The notes: generated from the letters alone by a model not told the origin. A DNA stretch of 64,000 nucleotides from Variovorax sp. J22P240 (GCF_030316855.1 NZ_JASZYR010000007.1:1-64000); one strand, 5' to 3'. Shown: positions 25,000 through 34,885, numbered from the stretch's first letter. Numbers and translations: made by a program.

Positions 25000-25806
25000 T
25001 CATCGATGGCCCAGTGTCGCGAGAAACTCGTCCATGGCGTCGGCGCTGGCGCACGGCGCGCTCAGGTGCGGGCAGTGGCCCACGTTCTCCACCACGCGAA
25101 GCATGCAGTTCGGCAGGGTGCGCTGCAGGTATTCGCCAACCACCACGGGCGCGATGAGGTCGTCGCTGGACTGGACCACGAGCGTCGGTGCGTCGAGCTT
25201 GGGAACGTCGCCCCGGTTGTCCGACAGGAAGGTGACGCGCGCGAATTGCTTGGCGATGTCGGGGTCGGTTCGGCAGAAGCTCTGGGTGAGCTCGACGCCG
25301 AGTTCGGGCTGTTCCGGCGCGCCCATGATCGCCGGCGCCATGCTGCTCGCCCAGCCCAGGTAGTTCGATTCGAGCGTGTCCAGCAGGGAGTCGATGTCCT
25401 CGCGGGTGAAGCCGCCGACGTAGTCGCCGTCGTTGATGTAGCAGGGCGACGGGCCGACCATCACGTGGCCCGCGAAGCGCTCGGGCGCACGAAGGCCGGC
25501 CAGCAGGCCGATCATGGCACTCACGGAGTGCCCGACGAAGATGACGGGCCCCTGGGCAAATTCCTCGATGACCTCGAGCAGGTCGTCGGCGTACCCGGAC
25601 AGGTGGTTGTACTTGACCGGGTCATAGGCGCCCAGGTCGGACAGGCCGGCACCAACGAGGTCGAACGTCACGGTACGGAAGCGTTCGGCGTACTGGGGCG
25701 CCAGGAAACGCCACATGTTCTGGTCGCAGCCGAAGCCATGCGAGAAGACCATCGTGGTGGGCCCGCTGCCAAGCACCTTGACGTTGTTGCGCTGCTCGAC
25801 CGACAT
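25000..25806 (-). CDS. RsbQ-like alpha/beta hydrolase
   Basis: A 268-residue alpha/beta hydrolase close to RsbQ and the plant KAI2/D14 fold. The nucleophile elbow is VGHSVSAMIG (Ser near 96), the acid is in SSDDLIAPVVVGEYL, and the catalytic His is in ENVGHCPHLSAP. The oxyanion segment is FSHGFGCDQNMWRFL. In Bacillus, RsbQ activates the PAS phosphatase RsbP in energy stress; here the partner is the PAS kinase gene that follows without a gap. AAAGGAC sits upstream of the ATG. Divergent from paoA across 230 bp. The signalling role is inferred; a plain esterase is possible. Confidence 0.88.
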   Translation of the reverse strand: MSVEQRNNVKVLGSGPTTMVFSHGFGCDQNMWRFLAPQYAERFRTVTFDLVGAGLSDLGAYDPVKYNHLSGYADDLLEVIEEFAQGPVIFVGHSVSAMIGLLAGLRAPERFAGHVMVGPSPCYINDGDYVGGFTREDIDSLLDTLESNYLGWASSMAPAIMGAPEQPELGVELTQSFCRTDPDIAKQFARVTFLSDNRGDVPKLDAPTLVVQSSDDLIAPVVVGEYLQRTLPNCMLRVVENVGHCPHLSAPCASADAMDEFLATLGHR

Positions 25807-26036
25807 GACTGTCCTTTGTCTGGGGTGGCGGGCCCGCCCGACAAGACGGCACAGCGGGTGAAAGAAGCATTATTCACTACACGACCTTGCTCGGAGACTC
25901 TCGCTGCCAGCAACAACCGGCGCGATGGACAACCGCCTACAGGAACGCGCGCCATCCGGGATGCCGGCGCGTCGCGCGATGTGCCTAGGCTGACCGAAGT
26001 TTTTTCTTCAGCCGCGCAACATTCAGAGGTCCCACA

Positions 26037-26696
26037 ATGACAGTCGACGTCAACTTTCCTCTTGTGCGCAGGCGAGGGGTGCTCGCCGGGAGCCTGGCGT
26101 CGGCCGCCGGCGCCCTCGTTCCTGCATCTGGAAGTCTGGCCCAGACGGTCGCCCGGTCTGCGGCCGAGCCGGCCGCGAAGGGGCCCACCATGCAAGTCGC
26201 TTTCAAGGTCAACGGCAGCATGCAGACGCTGTCACTCGACACGCGCACCACACTGCTCGATGCCTTGCGCGAGCATCTTCGGCTCACCGGCTCCAAGAAG
26301 GGATGCGATCACGGGCAGTGCGGCGCCTGCACCGTGATCGTGAACGGGCGGCGCCTCAACAGTTGCCTCACGCTCGCCGTGATGCACGAGGGCGAGGAGA
26401 TCACGACGATCGAAGGCCTCGGAACGCCCGGCAGGCTGCATCCGATGCAAGCCGCATTCGTCAGGCACGACGCATTCCAGTGCGGCTACTGCACGCCGGG
26501 GCAGATCTGCTCGGCGGTGGGGACGCTGGCCGAGATCAGGGCCGGAGTTCCGAGCCACGTGAGCGCCGACATCACGGCGAGCCAGGCGGCGACCCCCGAC
26601 GAGATCCGTGAGCGCATGAGCGGCAACATCTGCCGTTGCGGCGCCTACGCCAACATGCTCCAGGCGATCCAGGAAGTGGCCGAGGTCAAGTCATGA
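26037..26696 (+). CDS. paoA: Aldehyde oxidoreductase [2Fe-2S] subunit (PaoA/YagT type)
   Basis: A 219-residue small subunit of a xanthine oxidase-family molybdoenzyme. A twin-arginine signal ([19 protein letters not shown]) at the N-terminus indicates periplasmic export of the complex. The plant-ferredoxin-type cluster motif [16 protein letters not shown] and a following Cys in RLNSC bind the first [2Fe-2S]; CGYCTPGQ and ICRCGAY bind the second. It passes electrons from the molybdenum subunit to FAD. It overlaps paoB by four bases (ATGA). An AGAGG ribosome binding site precedes the ATG at 26037. Confidence 0.93.
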   Translation: MTVDVNFPLVRRRGVLAGSLASAAGALVPASGSLAQTVARSAAEPAAKGPTMQVAFKVNGSMQTLSLDTRTTLLDALREHLRLTGSKKGCDHGQCGACTVIVNGRRLNSCLTLAVMHEGEEITTIEGLGTPGRLHPMQAAFVRHDAFQCGYCTPGQICSAVGTLAEIRAGVPSHVSADITASQAATPDEIRERMSGNICRCGAYANMLQAIQEVAEVKS

Positions 26697-27637
26697 AGGC
26701 CTTCACCTACGAACGTGCCCAGACGCCTGCGGGCGCGGCCGCATCGCTGGCCAGCACGCCGGGCGCCAAGCTGATTGCCGGCGGGACCAACCTGCTCGAC
26801 CTGATGAAGCTGCAGGTGGAGACGCCGACCCACCTGATCGACATCAACCGCCTGGGGCTCGACCAGATCGAGGAGGCGTCGGACGGCGGCGTGCGCATCG
26901 GTGCGCTCGTGCGCAACACCGACCTGGCAGCCAGCCCGCGTGTGCGGCGCGACTATGCGGTCCTCGCTCGAGCGCTGCTGGCAGGCGCTTCCGGGCAGCT
27001 GCGCAACAAGGCGACCACCGCGGGCAACCTGCTGCAACGCACGCGCTGCCCGTACTTCTATGACACCACCAAGCCTTGCAACAAGCGCCAGCCGGGCAGC
27101 GGTTGCGCCGCCCTGGGCGGCTTCGACCGCAACCTGGCGATCCTCGCCACCAGCGACCAGTGCATCGCCACGCATCCGAGCGACATGGCGGTGGCGATGC
27201 GCGTACTCGATGCCACGGTGCATGCGGTTCGGGCCGATGGCACGCAGCGCACGATCCCGATCGCGGACTTTCATCGCGCCCCCGGCAGTACGCCGGACGT
27301 CGAGACGGCCCTTTTGCGCGACGAGGTCATCACGGCGGTGACCTTGCCGCCGCCGCTGGGCGGCAAGCATTTCTATCGCAAGGTGCGTGACCGCGCGTCC
27401 TATGCCTTCGCGCTGGTGTCGGTGGCGGCCGTGGTCCAGCCCGACGGCCGCGGGCGCTTCGCCTATGGCGGCCTCGCGCCGAAGCCCTGGCGCGTCGAGG
27501 CCGCGGAGCAGCGATCCGGAGCGAACGCGATCGCGCAAGCCACGCTCGCCGGCGCGCGCACCAGCGAGCACAACGCGTTCAAGCCGATGCTGGTCGAACG
27601 CACGCTGGCTTCCGTGCTGGCAGAAGCGAAGGGCTGA
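26693..27637 (+). CDS. paoB: Aldehyde oxidoreductase FAD subunit (PaoB/YagS type)
   Basis: A 314-residue FAD-binding subunit. The FAD site includes [18 protein letters not shown] and the [14 protein letters not shown] segment. Cys119, Cys129, Cys138 and Cys157 match the four-cysteine insert that binds an extra [4Fe-4S] cluster in E. coli PaoB, a mark of this subfamily. Translationally coupled to paoA (ATGA) and 3 bp from paoC. Start set by the overlap. Confidence 0.93.
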   Translation: MKAFTYERAQTPAGAAASLASTPGAKLIAGGTNLLDLMKLQVETPTHLIDINRLGLDQIEEASDGGVRIGALVRNTDLAASPRVRRDYAVLARALLAGASGQLRNKATTAGNLLQRTRCPYFYDTTKPCNKRQPGSGCAALGGFDRNLAILATSDQCIATHPSDMAVAMRVLDATVHAVRADGTQRTIPIADFHRAPGSTPDVETALLRDEVITAVTLPPPLGGKHFYRKVRDRASYAFALVSVAAVVQPDGRGRFAYGGLAPKPWRVEAAEQRSGANAIAQATLAGARTSEHNAFKPMLVERTLASVLAEAKG

Positions 27638-27640
27638 CCC

Positions 27641-29833
27641 ATGAATTTCGATCAACCCGCCGCGCGCAATCCGGTCGACCGGCTCCTGGTGGTCGGCCAG
27701 CCGCACGACCGCATCGACGGTCCGCTGAAGACCACGGGCACCGCGCCCTATGCCTACGAGCGTCACGATGTCGTCGCCAACCAGGCCTATGGCGTGATCC
27801 TCGGTGCCGCGATTCCCAAGGGCCGCATCACGCGCATCGACGCGAGCGCGGCGCGCGCTGCGCCGGGCGTGATCGCGGTCGTCACCCATGAGAACGCCGG
27901 CCCGGTCGCCAAGGCGAAGGCCATCACGGCCAGGCTGCTGGCGGGACCCGAGGTCGACCATTTCGACCAGGCCGTGGCGATCGTCGTGGCCGGCACCTTC
28001 GAGCAGGCGCGCTCGGCCGCGCATTTGATTCGCATCGACTACCAACGCGAGCCCGGGCGTTTCGATCTCGCGCGCGAACGCGAATCGGCGGTCAAGCCGA
28101 AGATGGAGGATCCGGCCGACACGGAGGTCCTCAATTTCGCCGGCGCGTTTGCGCAGGCCGCGGTCAAGGTCGATCAGACCTACACGACGCCAGACCAGAG
28201 TCACATGGCGATGGAGCCGTTCGCGACCATCGCCTCCTGGCAGGGCGACAAGCTCACGGTCTGGACGTCGAACCAGATGATCGACTGGGCGCGCCGCGAT
28301 CTGTCCGAGATCTTCGGCATGCCGCGCGGCAACTTGCGCGTGGTGTCCAGCTACATTGGCGGCGGCTTCGGCTCCAAGCTGTGGGTTCGCAGTGACGTCG
28401 TCATGGCGGCGCTGGCCTCGCGCGCAGCGGGTCGGCCGGTCAAGGTGGCACTCGCGCGCCCGCAGATCACCAACAACACGACCCACCGGCCGGCCACCAT
28501 CCAGCGCATCCGCATCGGCGCAGGCCGCGACGGCAGGATCACTGCGATCGCGCATGAAAGCTGGTCGGGCGACCTGCCGGGCGGCCAGCCCGAGACCGCC
28601 GCGATGCAGACGCGTCTTTTGTATGCGGGAGCCAACCGCCTGACCTCGCATCGCCTCGCGACGCTCGACCTGCCCGAGGGCAACGCCATGCGCGCGCCGG
28701 GTGAGGCGCCCGGCCTCATGGCGCTCGAGATCGCCATGGACGAACTCGCGGAAGCGCTGAAGATGGATCCGGTCACACTGCGCATCGCCAACGACACGCA
28801 GACCGATCCCGAGAAGCCGGAACGCAGGTTTTCGCAGCGTGACCTGGCCGGCTGCCTGCGCACCGGAGCGCAGCGTTTCGGCTGGGAGCGCCGCGTGGCG
28901 ACGCCTGGCCAGGTGCGCGACGGGCGCTGGCTGGTCGGCATGGGCATGGCCAGCGCGTTCCGCGGCAACCTCACCATGGACTCGGCGGCGCGTGCGGCGG
29001 TCGATGCGCGCGGCAAGGTCACGATTTCCACCGACATGACGGACATCGGCACCGGCAGCTACACGGTCATTGCGCAGACCGCGGCCGAACTGCTGGGTGT
29101 GCCACTGTCGCAGGTCGAGGTGCGACTGGGCGACTCGGACTTTCCGGTGTCCTGCGGTTCGGGAGGTCAGTGGGGCGGCAACAGTGCGACGGCGGGCGTT
29201 TTCGCGGCGTGCATGAAGCTGCGCGAAGCGATCGCGCGCAAGGCGGGCCTGATGCCTGCGGACGCGCGCTTCGCGGACGGACGGGTCATCGCCGGCACGC
29301 GCAGCTTCACCCTGGGCGAAGTGGCCGGGCGCGCCGGCGTGTCGGTGGAAGACGGCATCAAGTTCGGCGAGCTGACCAAGACCTATGCCCAGGCCACGTT
29401 CGGCGCGCACTTCGCTGAAGTGGGGGTCGACGCTGCGACCGGCGAAGTGCGCGTACGCCGCATGAGCGGCACGTTTGCCGCGGGCCGGATCCTGAACCCC
29501 AAGACGGCTCGCAGCCAGGTCATTGGCGCCATGACCATGGGCCTGGGTGCGGCGTTGATGGAAGAGTCCATCGTCGACACGCGCCACGGCTACTTCGTCA
29601 ATCGTGATCTGGCCGAGTATCACGTGCCGGTGCACGCGGACGTGCCGCGGCAGGACGTTTTCTTCCTCGACGAGGTGGACGAAATGTCGTCGCCGATGAA
29701 GGCCAAGGGCGTCGGGGAACTGGGACTGTGCGGCAGCGCGGCGGCCATCGCCAACGCCGTCTACAACGCTTGCGGCGCTCGGGTTCGGGACTATCCGATC
29801 ACGCTCGACAAGATCTTGCGTTCGCTGGCGTAG
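27641..29833 (+). CDS. paoC: Aldehyde oxidoreductase molybdenum subunit (PaoC/YagR type)
   Basis: A 730-residue catalytic subunit carrying the molybdenum cofactor. Signatures include the PYAYERHD entry segment, GGGFGSKLWVRSDV, the MRAPGEAPGLMALEIAMDEL block, GSGGQWGGNSATAGV, and the C-terminal GVGELGLCGSAAAIANAVYNA with the base-catalyst Glu. PaoABC oxidises aromatic and other aldehydes to acids in the periplasm. The substrate range here is unknown. The cofactor-insertion chaperone gene paoD, which follows paoC in E. coli, is not found next to it, so it must be elsewhere or replaced. Confidence 0.93.
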   Translation: MNFDQPAARNPVDRLLVVGQPHDRIDGPLKTTGTAPYAYERHDVVANQAYGVILGAAIPKGRITRIDASAARAAPGVIAVVTHENAGPVAKAKAITARLLAGPEVDHFDQAVAIVVAGTFEQARSAAHLIRIDYQREPGRFDLARERESAVKPKMEDPADTEVLNFAGAFAQAAVKVDQTYTTPDQSHMAMEPFATIASWQGDKLTVWTSNQMIDWARRDLSEIFGMPRGNLRVVSSYIGGGFGSKLWVRSDVVMAALASRAAGRPVKVALARPQITNNTTHRPATIQRIRIGAGRDGRITAIAHESWSGDLPGGQPETAAMQTRLLYAGANRLTSHRLATLDLPEGNAMRAPGEAPGLMALEIAMDELAEALKMDPVTLRIANDTQTDPEKPERRFSQRDLAGCLRTGAQRFGWERRVATPGQVRDGRWLVGMGMASAFRGNLTMDSAARAAVDARGKVTISTDMTDIGTGSYTVIAQTAAELLGVPLSQVEVRLGDSDFPVSCGSGGQWGGNSATAGVFAACMKLREAIARKAGLMPADARFADGRVIAGTRSFTLGEVAGRAGVSVEDGIKFGELTKTYAQATFGAHFAEVGVDAATGEVRVRRMSGTFAAGRILNPKTARSQVIGAMTMGLGAALMEESIVDTRHGYFVNRDLAEYHVPVHADVPRQDVFFLDEVDEMSSPMKAKGVGELGLCGSAAAIANAVYNACGARVRDYPITLDKILRSLA

Positions 29834-29969
29834 GCACGAAGGCGCCCGCGCACTCGTCTGACGTCGTGCAACGGCGAATGGCCGACAGCGACGCGGATCG
29901 CCAGTGCTTACGCTGGACCTTCCTGCAGCGCAAGGGCGCGATCCTTGCTCTCGACATGAAGGGGCCTCT

Positions 29970-30377
29970 ATGAATGTCCTCATGACGGCCGTCGCCGTGT
30001 CCATGATCTCGATGACCGCGCTCGCCGCTGACGGCCAACCCACGGACATGGACGTTGCCGCGGCATTCAAGAAGGCCGATCCGGACCACGACGGCACCGT
30101 CAACTGGGCCGAGGCCAGGAAGTTCGGCATCACCAGGCGGGCCTTCGAGCATGCGAATCCCGACAAGGACGGCACCCTCGATAGGCAGGAGTTCGTTGCC
30201 GCGATCACGTATCAGTTCAACGAGGCCAACCCCGACAACGACGGCACCCTCGATCGCAAGGAAGCGGCCAGGGCCGGCATCCGGAGCAAGGCCACCTTCG
30301 ATGCGGCGAATCCCGACCATGACGGCACACTGGATCTGGCCGAGTATCTCCGAGCGCTCGCGCTGAAGGCGAGGTAG
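29970..30377 (+). CDS. Secreted EF-hand protein with four calcium loops
   Basis: A 135-residue protein with a signal peptide ([22 protein letters not shown]). Four EF-hand loops follow at regular spacing: [36 protein letters not shown] and [12 protein letters not shown]. Each has Asp/Asn at positions 1, 3 and 5, Gly at 6 and Glu at 12, so all look able to bind calcium. It is probably a periplasmic calcium buffer or sensor. It lies 136 bp after paoC; co-transcription is possible but not shown. Its partner is unknown. Confidence 0.85.
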   Translation: MNVLMTAVAVSMISMTALAADGQPTDMDVAAAFKKADPDHDGTVNWAEARKFGITRRAFEHANPDKDGTLDRQEFVAAITYQFNEANPDNDGTLDRKEAARAGIRSKATFDAANPDHDGTLDLAEYLRALALKAR

Positions 30378-30383
30378 TCGCCG

Positions 30384-32699
30384 TCACCCTGCGCACAGGT
30401 CTGCGCGCAGCACCTTGGCTGCCGCGACCATGTTCGACAGCGCCGCTTCGGTTTCCGGCCAGCCGCGCGTCTTGAGGCCGCAGTCGGGATTGATCCACAG
30501 GTTGGCCGGCGGCACAACGGCGGCCGCCTTGCGCATCAGCCGCACCATCTCGTCGGTCGTCGACACGCGCGGCGAGTGGATGTCGTAGACGCCGGGGCCG
30601 ATCTCGTTGGGGTAGCGGAAGTCGCCGAACCCGCGCAGCAGCTCCATGTCGGAGCGGCTGGTTTCGATGGTGATCACGTCGGCGTCCATTGCGGCAATCT
30701 CCGGCAGGATGTCGTTGAACTCCGAATAGCACATGTGCGTATGGATCTGCGTGCGGTCGGCCACGCCGCAGGCGCTGATGCGAAACGACCGCGTCGCGCC
30801 CTCCAGGTAGGCCTTCCATCCCGCGCGCCGCAGCGGCAGGCCTTCGCGGATCGCTGGCTCGTCGATCTGGACCATCCCGATGCCGGCCTGCTCCAGATCC
30901 ACCACCTCGTCGCGGATCGCCCAGGCGATCTGCTCGGTGGTGGCGCTGCGTGGCTGGTCGTCGCGCACGAAGGACCACTGCAGGATGGTGACCGGGCCGG
31001 TGAGCATGCCCTTCATCGGCAGCTTCGTCAGGCTCTGTGCATAGGCCGTCCACTCGACCGTCATCGGCGCGCGACGGGCCACGTCGCCATAGATGATCGG
31101 CGGCTTCACGCAGCGCGAACCGTAGGATTGCACCCAGCCGTTGGCGGTGAAGGTGAAGCCGTCGAGTTGCTCGCCGAAGTACTCGACCATGTCGTTGCGT
31201 TCGGCCTCGCCGTGCACGAGGACGTCGATGCCCAGTTCCTCTTGCTTGCGCACGGCCAGTGCGATCTCGGCTTTCATCTTTTCGCCATAGGCAGCGGCGT
31301 CGAGTTCGCCGCGCCTGAAGGCGGCGCGGGCCGCGCGGATGGCAGCGGTCTGTGGGAACGACCCGATGGTGGTCGTGGGCAGCGGCGGCAATGCGAACCG
31401 GGCACGCTGCTGCGCCTGGCGCTCGGTGAACCTGGAAGCGCGTCGGTCATCGCTGGCGACACTGCGCGCCAGGCGCAAGGCAACATCGGCACGATGCACT
31501 CGCGAGCTGCCGCGGCGCGCCGCCACGGCCTTGCGGGCGGCGAGCAGTTCGGCTTCCACGACGCTGTCCTCGCCATCGAGTGCCGCGCGCAGCATGCGCA
31601 ACTCATCGAGCTTTTCGATGGCGAAGGCGAGCCAGGATTTCACCTCGTGATCGAGTCGGGTCTCGTCCGCCAGGCTGAACGGGACGTGCAGCAGCGAGCA
31701 CGAGGGCGCGATCCAGAGTTCGCCCTGGTGCTTGTCGGCCACGGGCTTCAGGCGCGCGAGCGCGGTGTCCGGATCGGTGCGCCAGATGTTGCGGCCGTCC
31801 ACGATCCCGACCGAGAGCACCTTGTGCGCGGGGAGCCAGTCGGCCACGCCGGTGAGCTCGGCCGTTGCACGCACCGCGTCCACGTGCAGGCCGGCCACCG
31901 GAAGCTGGCAGGCCAGGCGCAGGTTCTCGGACAGAGGGGAGAAGTAGGTCGCCAGCATCAGCTTCGGTGCGCTACGGGCGAGCTGCCAGTAGCTGCGCTC
32001 GAACGCGTTGCGCCAGGCCTCGGGAAGGTCGAGGCCCAGGACCGGCTCGTCGATCTGCACCCATTCGACACCCAGGGACTTGAGCCTGGCCAGGACCTGT
32101 TCGTAGACAGGCAGCAGCGAATCCAGCAGCGTGAAGCGGTCGAACCCGGGTTGCTTTTCCTTGCCCAGCCACAGGAAGCTCAGCGGCCCGAGCAACACCG
32201 CCTTGACCGGGTGCCCGAGCTTCTGGGCCTGTGCGACCTCGTTGAAGAGACGCACGGAAGACAGGCCGAAGTGCGTGCTGGCCGAGAACTCAGGGACCAG
32301 ATAGTGGTAGTTGGTGTCGAACCACTTGGTCATCCCCAAGGCGAAGTGGGTGTGGCTGCCGTGCGGGCAGCCTTGGTCGCAGGCCGCGTCGGCGACGCCC
32401 CGCGCCATCGTGAAGTAGCGCGCCATCTCGGGCTCATCGCCTTGAAACGCGAATCGCGAGGGCTCGCAGCCCAGCAACTGGATGTGGTTGGCGACATGGT
32501 CGTAGAACGCGAAGTCGCCCACGGTCACGAAGTCGAGGCCCGCGTCACGCTGCGCCTGCCAGTGGCGCGCGCGCAATTCAGCGCCGATCGTTTCGAGTTC
32601 GTTGGCGTCGATCTCGCCGCGCCAGTGCTTTTCGAGGGCGAACTTCAGTTCGCGTTGGGCGCCCATGCGTGGGAAACCGAGGGTGTGGGTGCGTGTCAT
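30384..32699 (-). CDS. metE: Cobalamin-independent methionine synthase
   Basis: A 771-residue enzyme that transfers a methyl group from 5-methyltetrahydropteroyl-triglutamate to homocysteine, the last step of methionine synthesis. N-terminal half: [19 protein letters not shown]. The catalytic half starts near [13 protein letters not shown] and holds [20 protein letters not shown]. Zinc ligands are in [10 protein letters not shown] (His, Cys) and [13 protein letters not shown] (Cys), with the conserved Glu between. Length is standard (about 755-780). I prefer the ATG ending at 32699 over 32720. Divergent from metR, which should activate it. It is convergent with the EF-hand gene, 6 bp apart. 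Confidence 0.96.
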   Translation of the reverse strand: MTRTHTLGFPRMGAQRELKFALEKHWRGEIDANELETIGAELRARHWQAQRDAGLDFVTVGDFAFYDHVANHIQLLGCEPSRFAFQGDEPEMARYFTMARGVADAACDQGCPHGSHTHFALGMTKWFDTNYHYLVPEFSASTHFGLSSVRLFNEVAQAQKLGHPVKAVLLGPLSFLWLGKEKQPGFDRFTLLDSLLPVYEQVLARLKSLGVEWVQIDEPVLGLDLPEAWRNAFERSYWQLARSAPKLMLATYFSPLSENLRLACQLPVAGLHVDAVRATAELTGVADWLPAHKVLSVGIVDGRNIWRTDPDTALARLKPVADKHQGELWIAPSCSLLHVPFSLADETRLDHEVKSWLAFAIEKLDELRMLRAALDGEDSVVEAELLAARKAVAARRGSSRVHRADVALRLARSVASDDRRASRFTERQAQQRARFALPPLPTTTIGSFPQTAAIRAARAAFRRGELDAAAYGEKMKAEIALAVRKQEELGIDVLVHGEAERNDMVEYFGEQLDGFTFTANGWVQSYGSRCVKPPIIYGDVARRAPMTVEWTAYAQSLTKLPMKGMLTGPVTILQWSFVRDDQPRSATTEQIAWAIRDEVVDLEQAGIGMVQIDEPAIREGLPLRRAGWKAYLEGATRSFRISACGVADRTQIHTHMCYSEFNDILPEIAAMDADVITIETSRSDMELLRGFGDFRYPNEIGPGVYDIHSPRVSTTDEMVRLMRKAAAVVPPANLWINPDCGLKTRGWPETEAALSNMVAAAKVLRADLCAG

Positions 32700-32757
32700 G
32701 CGCCGATCATCCCGTGGCACCTTGTATGATTCAAACGAAACTTTTTATCGGATAACG

Positions 32758-32770
32758 TGAAAGTGTTTCA
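32758..32770. promoter_or_regulatory. MetR box
   Basis: TGAAAGTGTTTCA is a perfect TGAA-N5-TTCA MetR operator. It ends two bases before the metR ATG within the 73-bp metE-metR divergent spacer. Its position at the metR start suits MetR autorepression and activation of metE, as known in enterobacteria. Confidence 0.8.
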
Positions 32771-32772
32771 AG

Positions 32773-33696
32773 ATGGCTTCGCTTCTCGAGATCCGCCACC
32801 TGCGCACCCTGGCCGCGCTGCGGGATACCGGCAGCCTGGTGCGCGCGGCGCAGATGCTCAATCTGACCCAGTCGGCGTTGTCGCACCAGGTCAAGGTGCT
32901 GGAGGAGCACTTCGGCACCCCCCTGTTCGAGCGCAAGTCGGTGCCGCCGCGGTTCAGCGGCGCGGGCCAGCGCATCCTTGAACTGGCCGACGCTGCGCTG
33001 GCGCTGGTCGACGAGGCCGAGCGTGACGTCGCCCGCCTGGGGCAGGGGGGCGATGGGCAACTGCGTATCGTGGTCGAGTGCCACACCTGCTTCGACTGGC
33101 TGATGCCGGCGATGGACGAGTTTCGCACCCGCTGGCCCGAGATCGAACTGGACATCGTGTCGGGCTTCCACCCGGACCCGATAGCGCTGGTGCTGCAGGA
33201 CCGGGCCGAGGTCGCGATCGTGTCTGAGCAGGATGCGGACGAGGCGGTCGACTACCACCCGCTGTTCCGCTTTGAGATCGTGGCACTGCTGGCCAACGAC
33301 CATCCGCTCGCTGCAAGGGAGCATCTCACTGCCCGGCACTTCGCCGACCAGACGCTGATCACCTATCCGGTGCCCGACGACATGCTCGACATCGTGCGCC
33401 AGGTGTTGGGACCGGCGGGCATCGAGCCGGCGCACCGGCGCACGACCGAACTCACGGTGGCCATGCTGCAGCTCGTGGCGAGTGGCCGAGGTGTCGCCAC
33501 CCTGCCGATGTGGGCGGTGCAGGGCTACCTGGAGCGCGGCTACGTCACGGCCAGACCGGTGGGCCGAAAAGGCCTGATGGGCGAACTGCACATGGCGTGC
33601 GCTCCAGCCACCTCAGGCCGGCCATGGCTGGATGATTTCGTGCGGATCACGCGCGAGACCTGCTTCAAGACCCTGCCGGGCATCGAGTTGCTCTGA
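32773..33696 (+). CDS. metR: LysR-type regulator of methionine synthesis
   Basis: A 307-residue LysR-family activator. The helix-turn-helix is in SLVRAAQMLNLTQSALSHQVKVLEEHFG (about 22-50). The effector domain contains VECHTCFDWLMPAMDEFRTRWP, IVSGFHPDPIALV and the C-terminal MWAVQGYLERGYV, all MetR-like; homocysteine is the usual co-inducer. It is divergent from metE, with a perfect MetR box abutting its ATG. No clear ribosome binding site is present because the operator occupies that position, so translation may be weak. Confidence 0.92.
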   Translation: MASLLEIRHLRTLAALRDTGSLVRAAQMLNLTQSALSHQVKVLEEHFGTPLFERKSVPPRFSGAGQRILELADAALALVDEAERDVARLGQGGDGQLRIVVECHTCFDWLMPAMDEFRTRWPEIELDIVSGFHPDPIALVLQDRAEVAIVSEQDADEAVDYHPLFRFEIVALLANDHPLAAREHLTARHFADQTLITYPVPDDMLDIVRQVLGPAGIEPAHRRTTELTVAMLQLVASGRGVATLPMWAVQGYLERGYVTARPVGRKGLMGELHMACAPATSGRPWLDDFVRITRETCFKTLPGIELL

Positions 33697-33765
33697 GGTG
33701 GACGCCGGGGGCCGAACTTTCTAGGATGGTCGAGCAGGCGGCAAGGCGCCGTCCAAGGAGCGCAG

Positions 33766-34155
33766 ATGCATCGACTCAAGACTTTGGCAGCGATCGGATC
33801 GATCTTCATCGGGCAGGCCGCCATGGCGCAGGCGCCTCGGGCCGCCGCACCGGCGAGCGCGGCGGCGGATGATGCCTCGACCCTCTCCTGCGCCGACTTC
33901 AACGCCGCGGCCTCGCAAGTGCTGCCGCCCCCGAACGCGAGCGAGCTGCAGCGACGCCGCGCCGTCGAGGCGCAGGACTATCTCGCCAATGGCATGGTCT
34001 GGCTGCATGGCTACCTCACCGGTCGCAACGGTCCGTCGGTCGGTCGGCTCACGCGCGATTGGATCAGCAGCAGCGTCACCAAGCTCGGCAAGGAGTGCGC
34101 TGCTGCGGCCAACCCGACGGCGACCCGCATCGTCGATCTGGTGCAAAAGCCATGA
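33766..34155 (+). CDS. Secreted small protein, HdeA-like
   Basis: A 129-residue exported protein. Signal peptide MHRLKTLAAIGSIFIGQAAMAQA. The mature part has two cysteines, in LSCADFNAA and KLGKECAAAA, with NGMVWLHGYLTGRNG between them, a pattern similar to the HdeA/HdeB acid-stress chaperone group. A disulfide between the two Cys is expected. AAGGAG precedes the ATG. It overlaps the next gene by four bases (ATGA), so the two are probably co-expressed. The family call is by resemblance only. Confidence 0.65.
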   Translation: MHRLKTLAAIGSIFIGQAAMAQAPRAAAPASAAADDASTLSCADFNAAASQVLPPPNASELQRRRAVEAQDYLANGMVWLHGYLTGRNGPSVGRLTRDWISSSVTKLGKECAAAANPTATRIVDLVQKP

Positions 34156-34553
34156 ACGTCCTGCGCACGCTGGTCATCGCGGCGCTGGTGGTGGGGGCCG
34201 GCGCGGCCGATGCGCAGCGCCACGGCTCGCGCCACCGCCCGCCGCCGGGCCACTGGAACAACAGTGGCTGGAACAACAACCAGTGGCAACGCAACAACCA
34301 CTGGAACAACGACTGGCACAACCGCCGTGACGCGCAGCGCGCCGGTGTGGTGACCGGCGTGGTGGCCGGCGGTGTGGCCGGCTCGGCGGAGCGCAATCGC
34401 GCCGACCAGCGGCATGCCGACTGCCTCTGGGTCACCGGGAACAGTTGGGAGTGCGACCGCCGCCGCTGGGACGACGAGATGCGCGCCCGCGAGCGCGCGC
34501 GCCGCACCGGTGTGCTCGCAGGCGTGGCGGCCTACGCGATCGTGCGCAACTGA
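34152..34553 (+). CDS. Secreted Asn/Trp-rich protein with glycine-zipper segment
   Basis: A 133-residue protein with signal peptide MNVLRTLVIAALVVGAGAADA. A low-complexity stretch rich in Trp, Asn and His follows (HWNNSGWNNNQWQRNNHWNN), then AGVVTGVVAGGVAGSAERN, a glycine-zipper-like membrane or oligomerisation segment. Two Cys are in DCLWVTGNSWECDR. Start fixed by the ATGA overlap with the HdeA-like gene. It may be a cell-envelope stress protein; no function is assigned. Confidence 0.65.
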   Translation: MNVLRTLVIAALVVGAGAADAQRHGSRHRPPPGHWNNSGWNNNQWQRNNHWNNDWHNRRDAQRAGVVTGVVAGGVAGSAERNRADQRHADCLWVTGNSWECDRRRWDDEMRARERARRTGVLAGVAAYAIVRN

Positions 34554-34595
34554 GCGCTGACAGATGGGCGCCCTGGATGCGATGCTCGGCCTGCT

Positions 34596-34885
34596 TCAGG
34601 GTGCGCTCGACGTCTGGCGCAGCGTCTGCAGCAGCGTGCGATGGAGACTGTCGACGGCCTTCGATCCGCGCGAGGCCGAACTGCGGTAGAGGGCCACCTG
34701 CATCGGTTCGAGCGGCCCGAGCCCGAGCCCGTGCTCGATCCCGAGCACCTGCAGGTGCGCCGGAGCGCTGCACTGGGTCAGCGCGGCGACGGCCAGTCCG
34801 CTTTCGACGGCGGCAATCTGCCCGGCCAGGCTGGAGCTGTAGTAGACAACCTTGTAGGGACGCCCGGGAGCGCAAGTGAATGGAT
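34596..34885 (-). pseudogene. C-terminal fragment of a LysR-family regulator
   Basis: The minus-strand frame PYKVVYYSSSLAGQIAAVES ... LTQCSAPAHLQVLGIEHGLG ... LEPMQVALYRSSASRGSKAV is the end of a LysR effector-binding domain. It stops normally at 34596, but nothing upstream encodes the helix-turn-helix or the first half of the effector domain, so the gene is 5'-truncated by about two thirds. The frame continues upstream to 35105 with non-homologous sequence. Confidence 0.65.

Noticed and set aside
26645..30208. A 1,187-codon minus-strand open frame over paoB, paoC and the EF-hand gene
   Set aside because: It is antisense to well-recognised genes with intact motifs. Long antisense frames are expected at this GC content.
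30576..32729. A 717-codon plus-strand frame antisense to metE
   Set aside because: metE on the opposite strand has full-length conserved motifs; the antisense product has none.
34160..34330. The short-period Asn/Trp/His-coding repeats as a CRISPR-like or tandem array
   Set aside because: The repeat is irregular codon-level low complexity within a signal-peptide-bearing protein, without conserved spacers.
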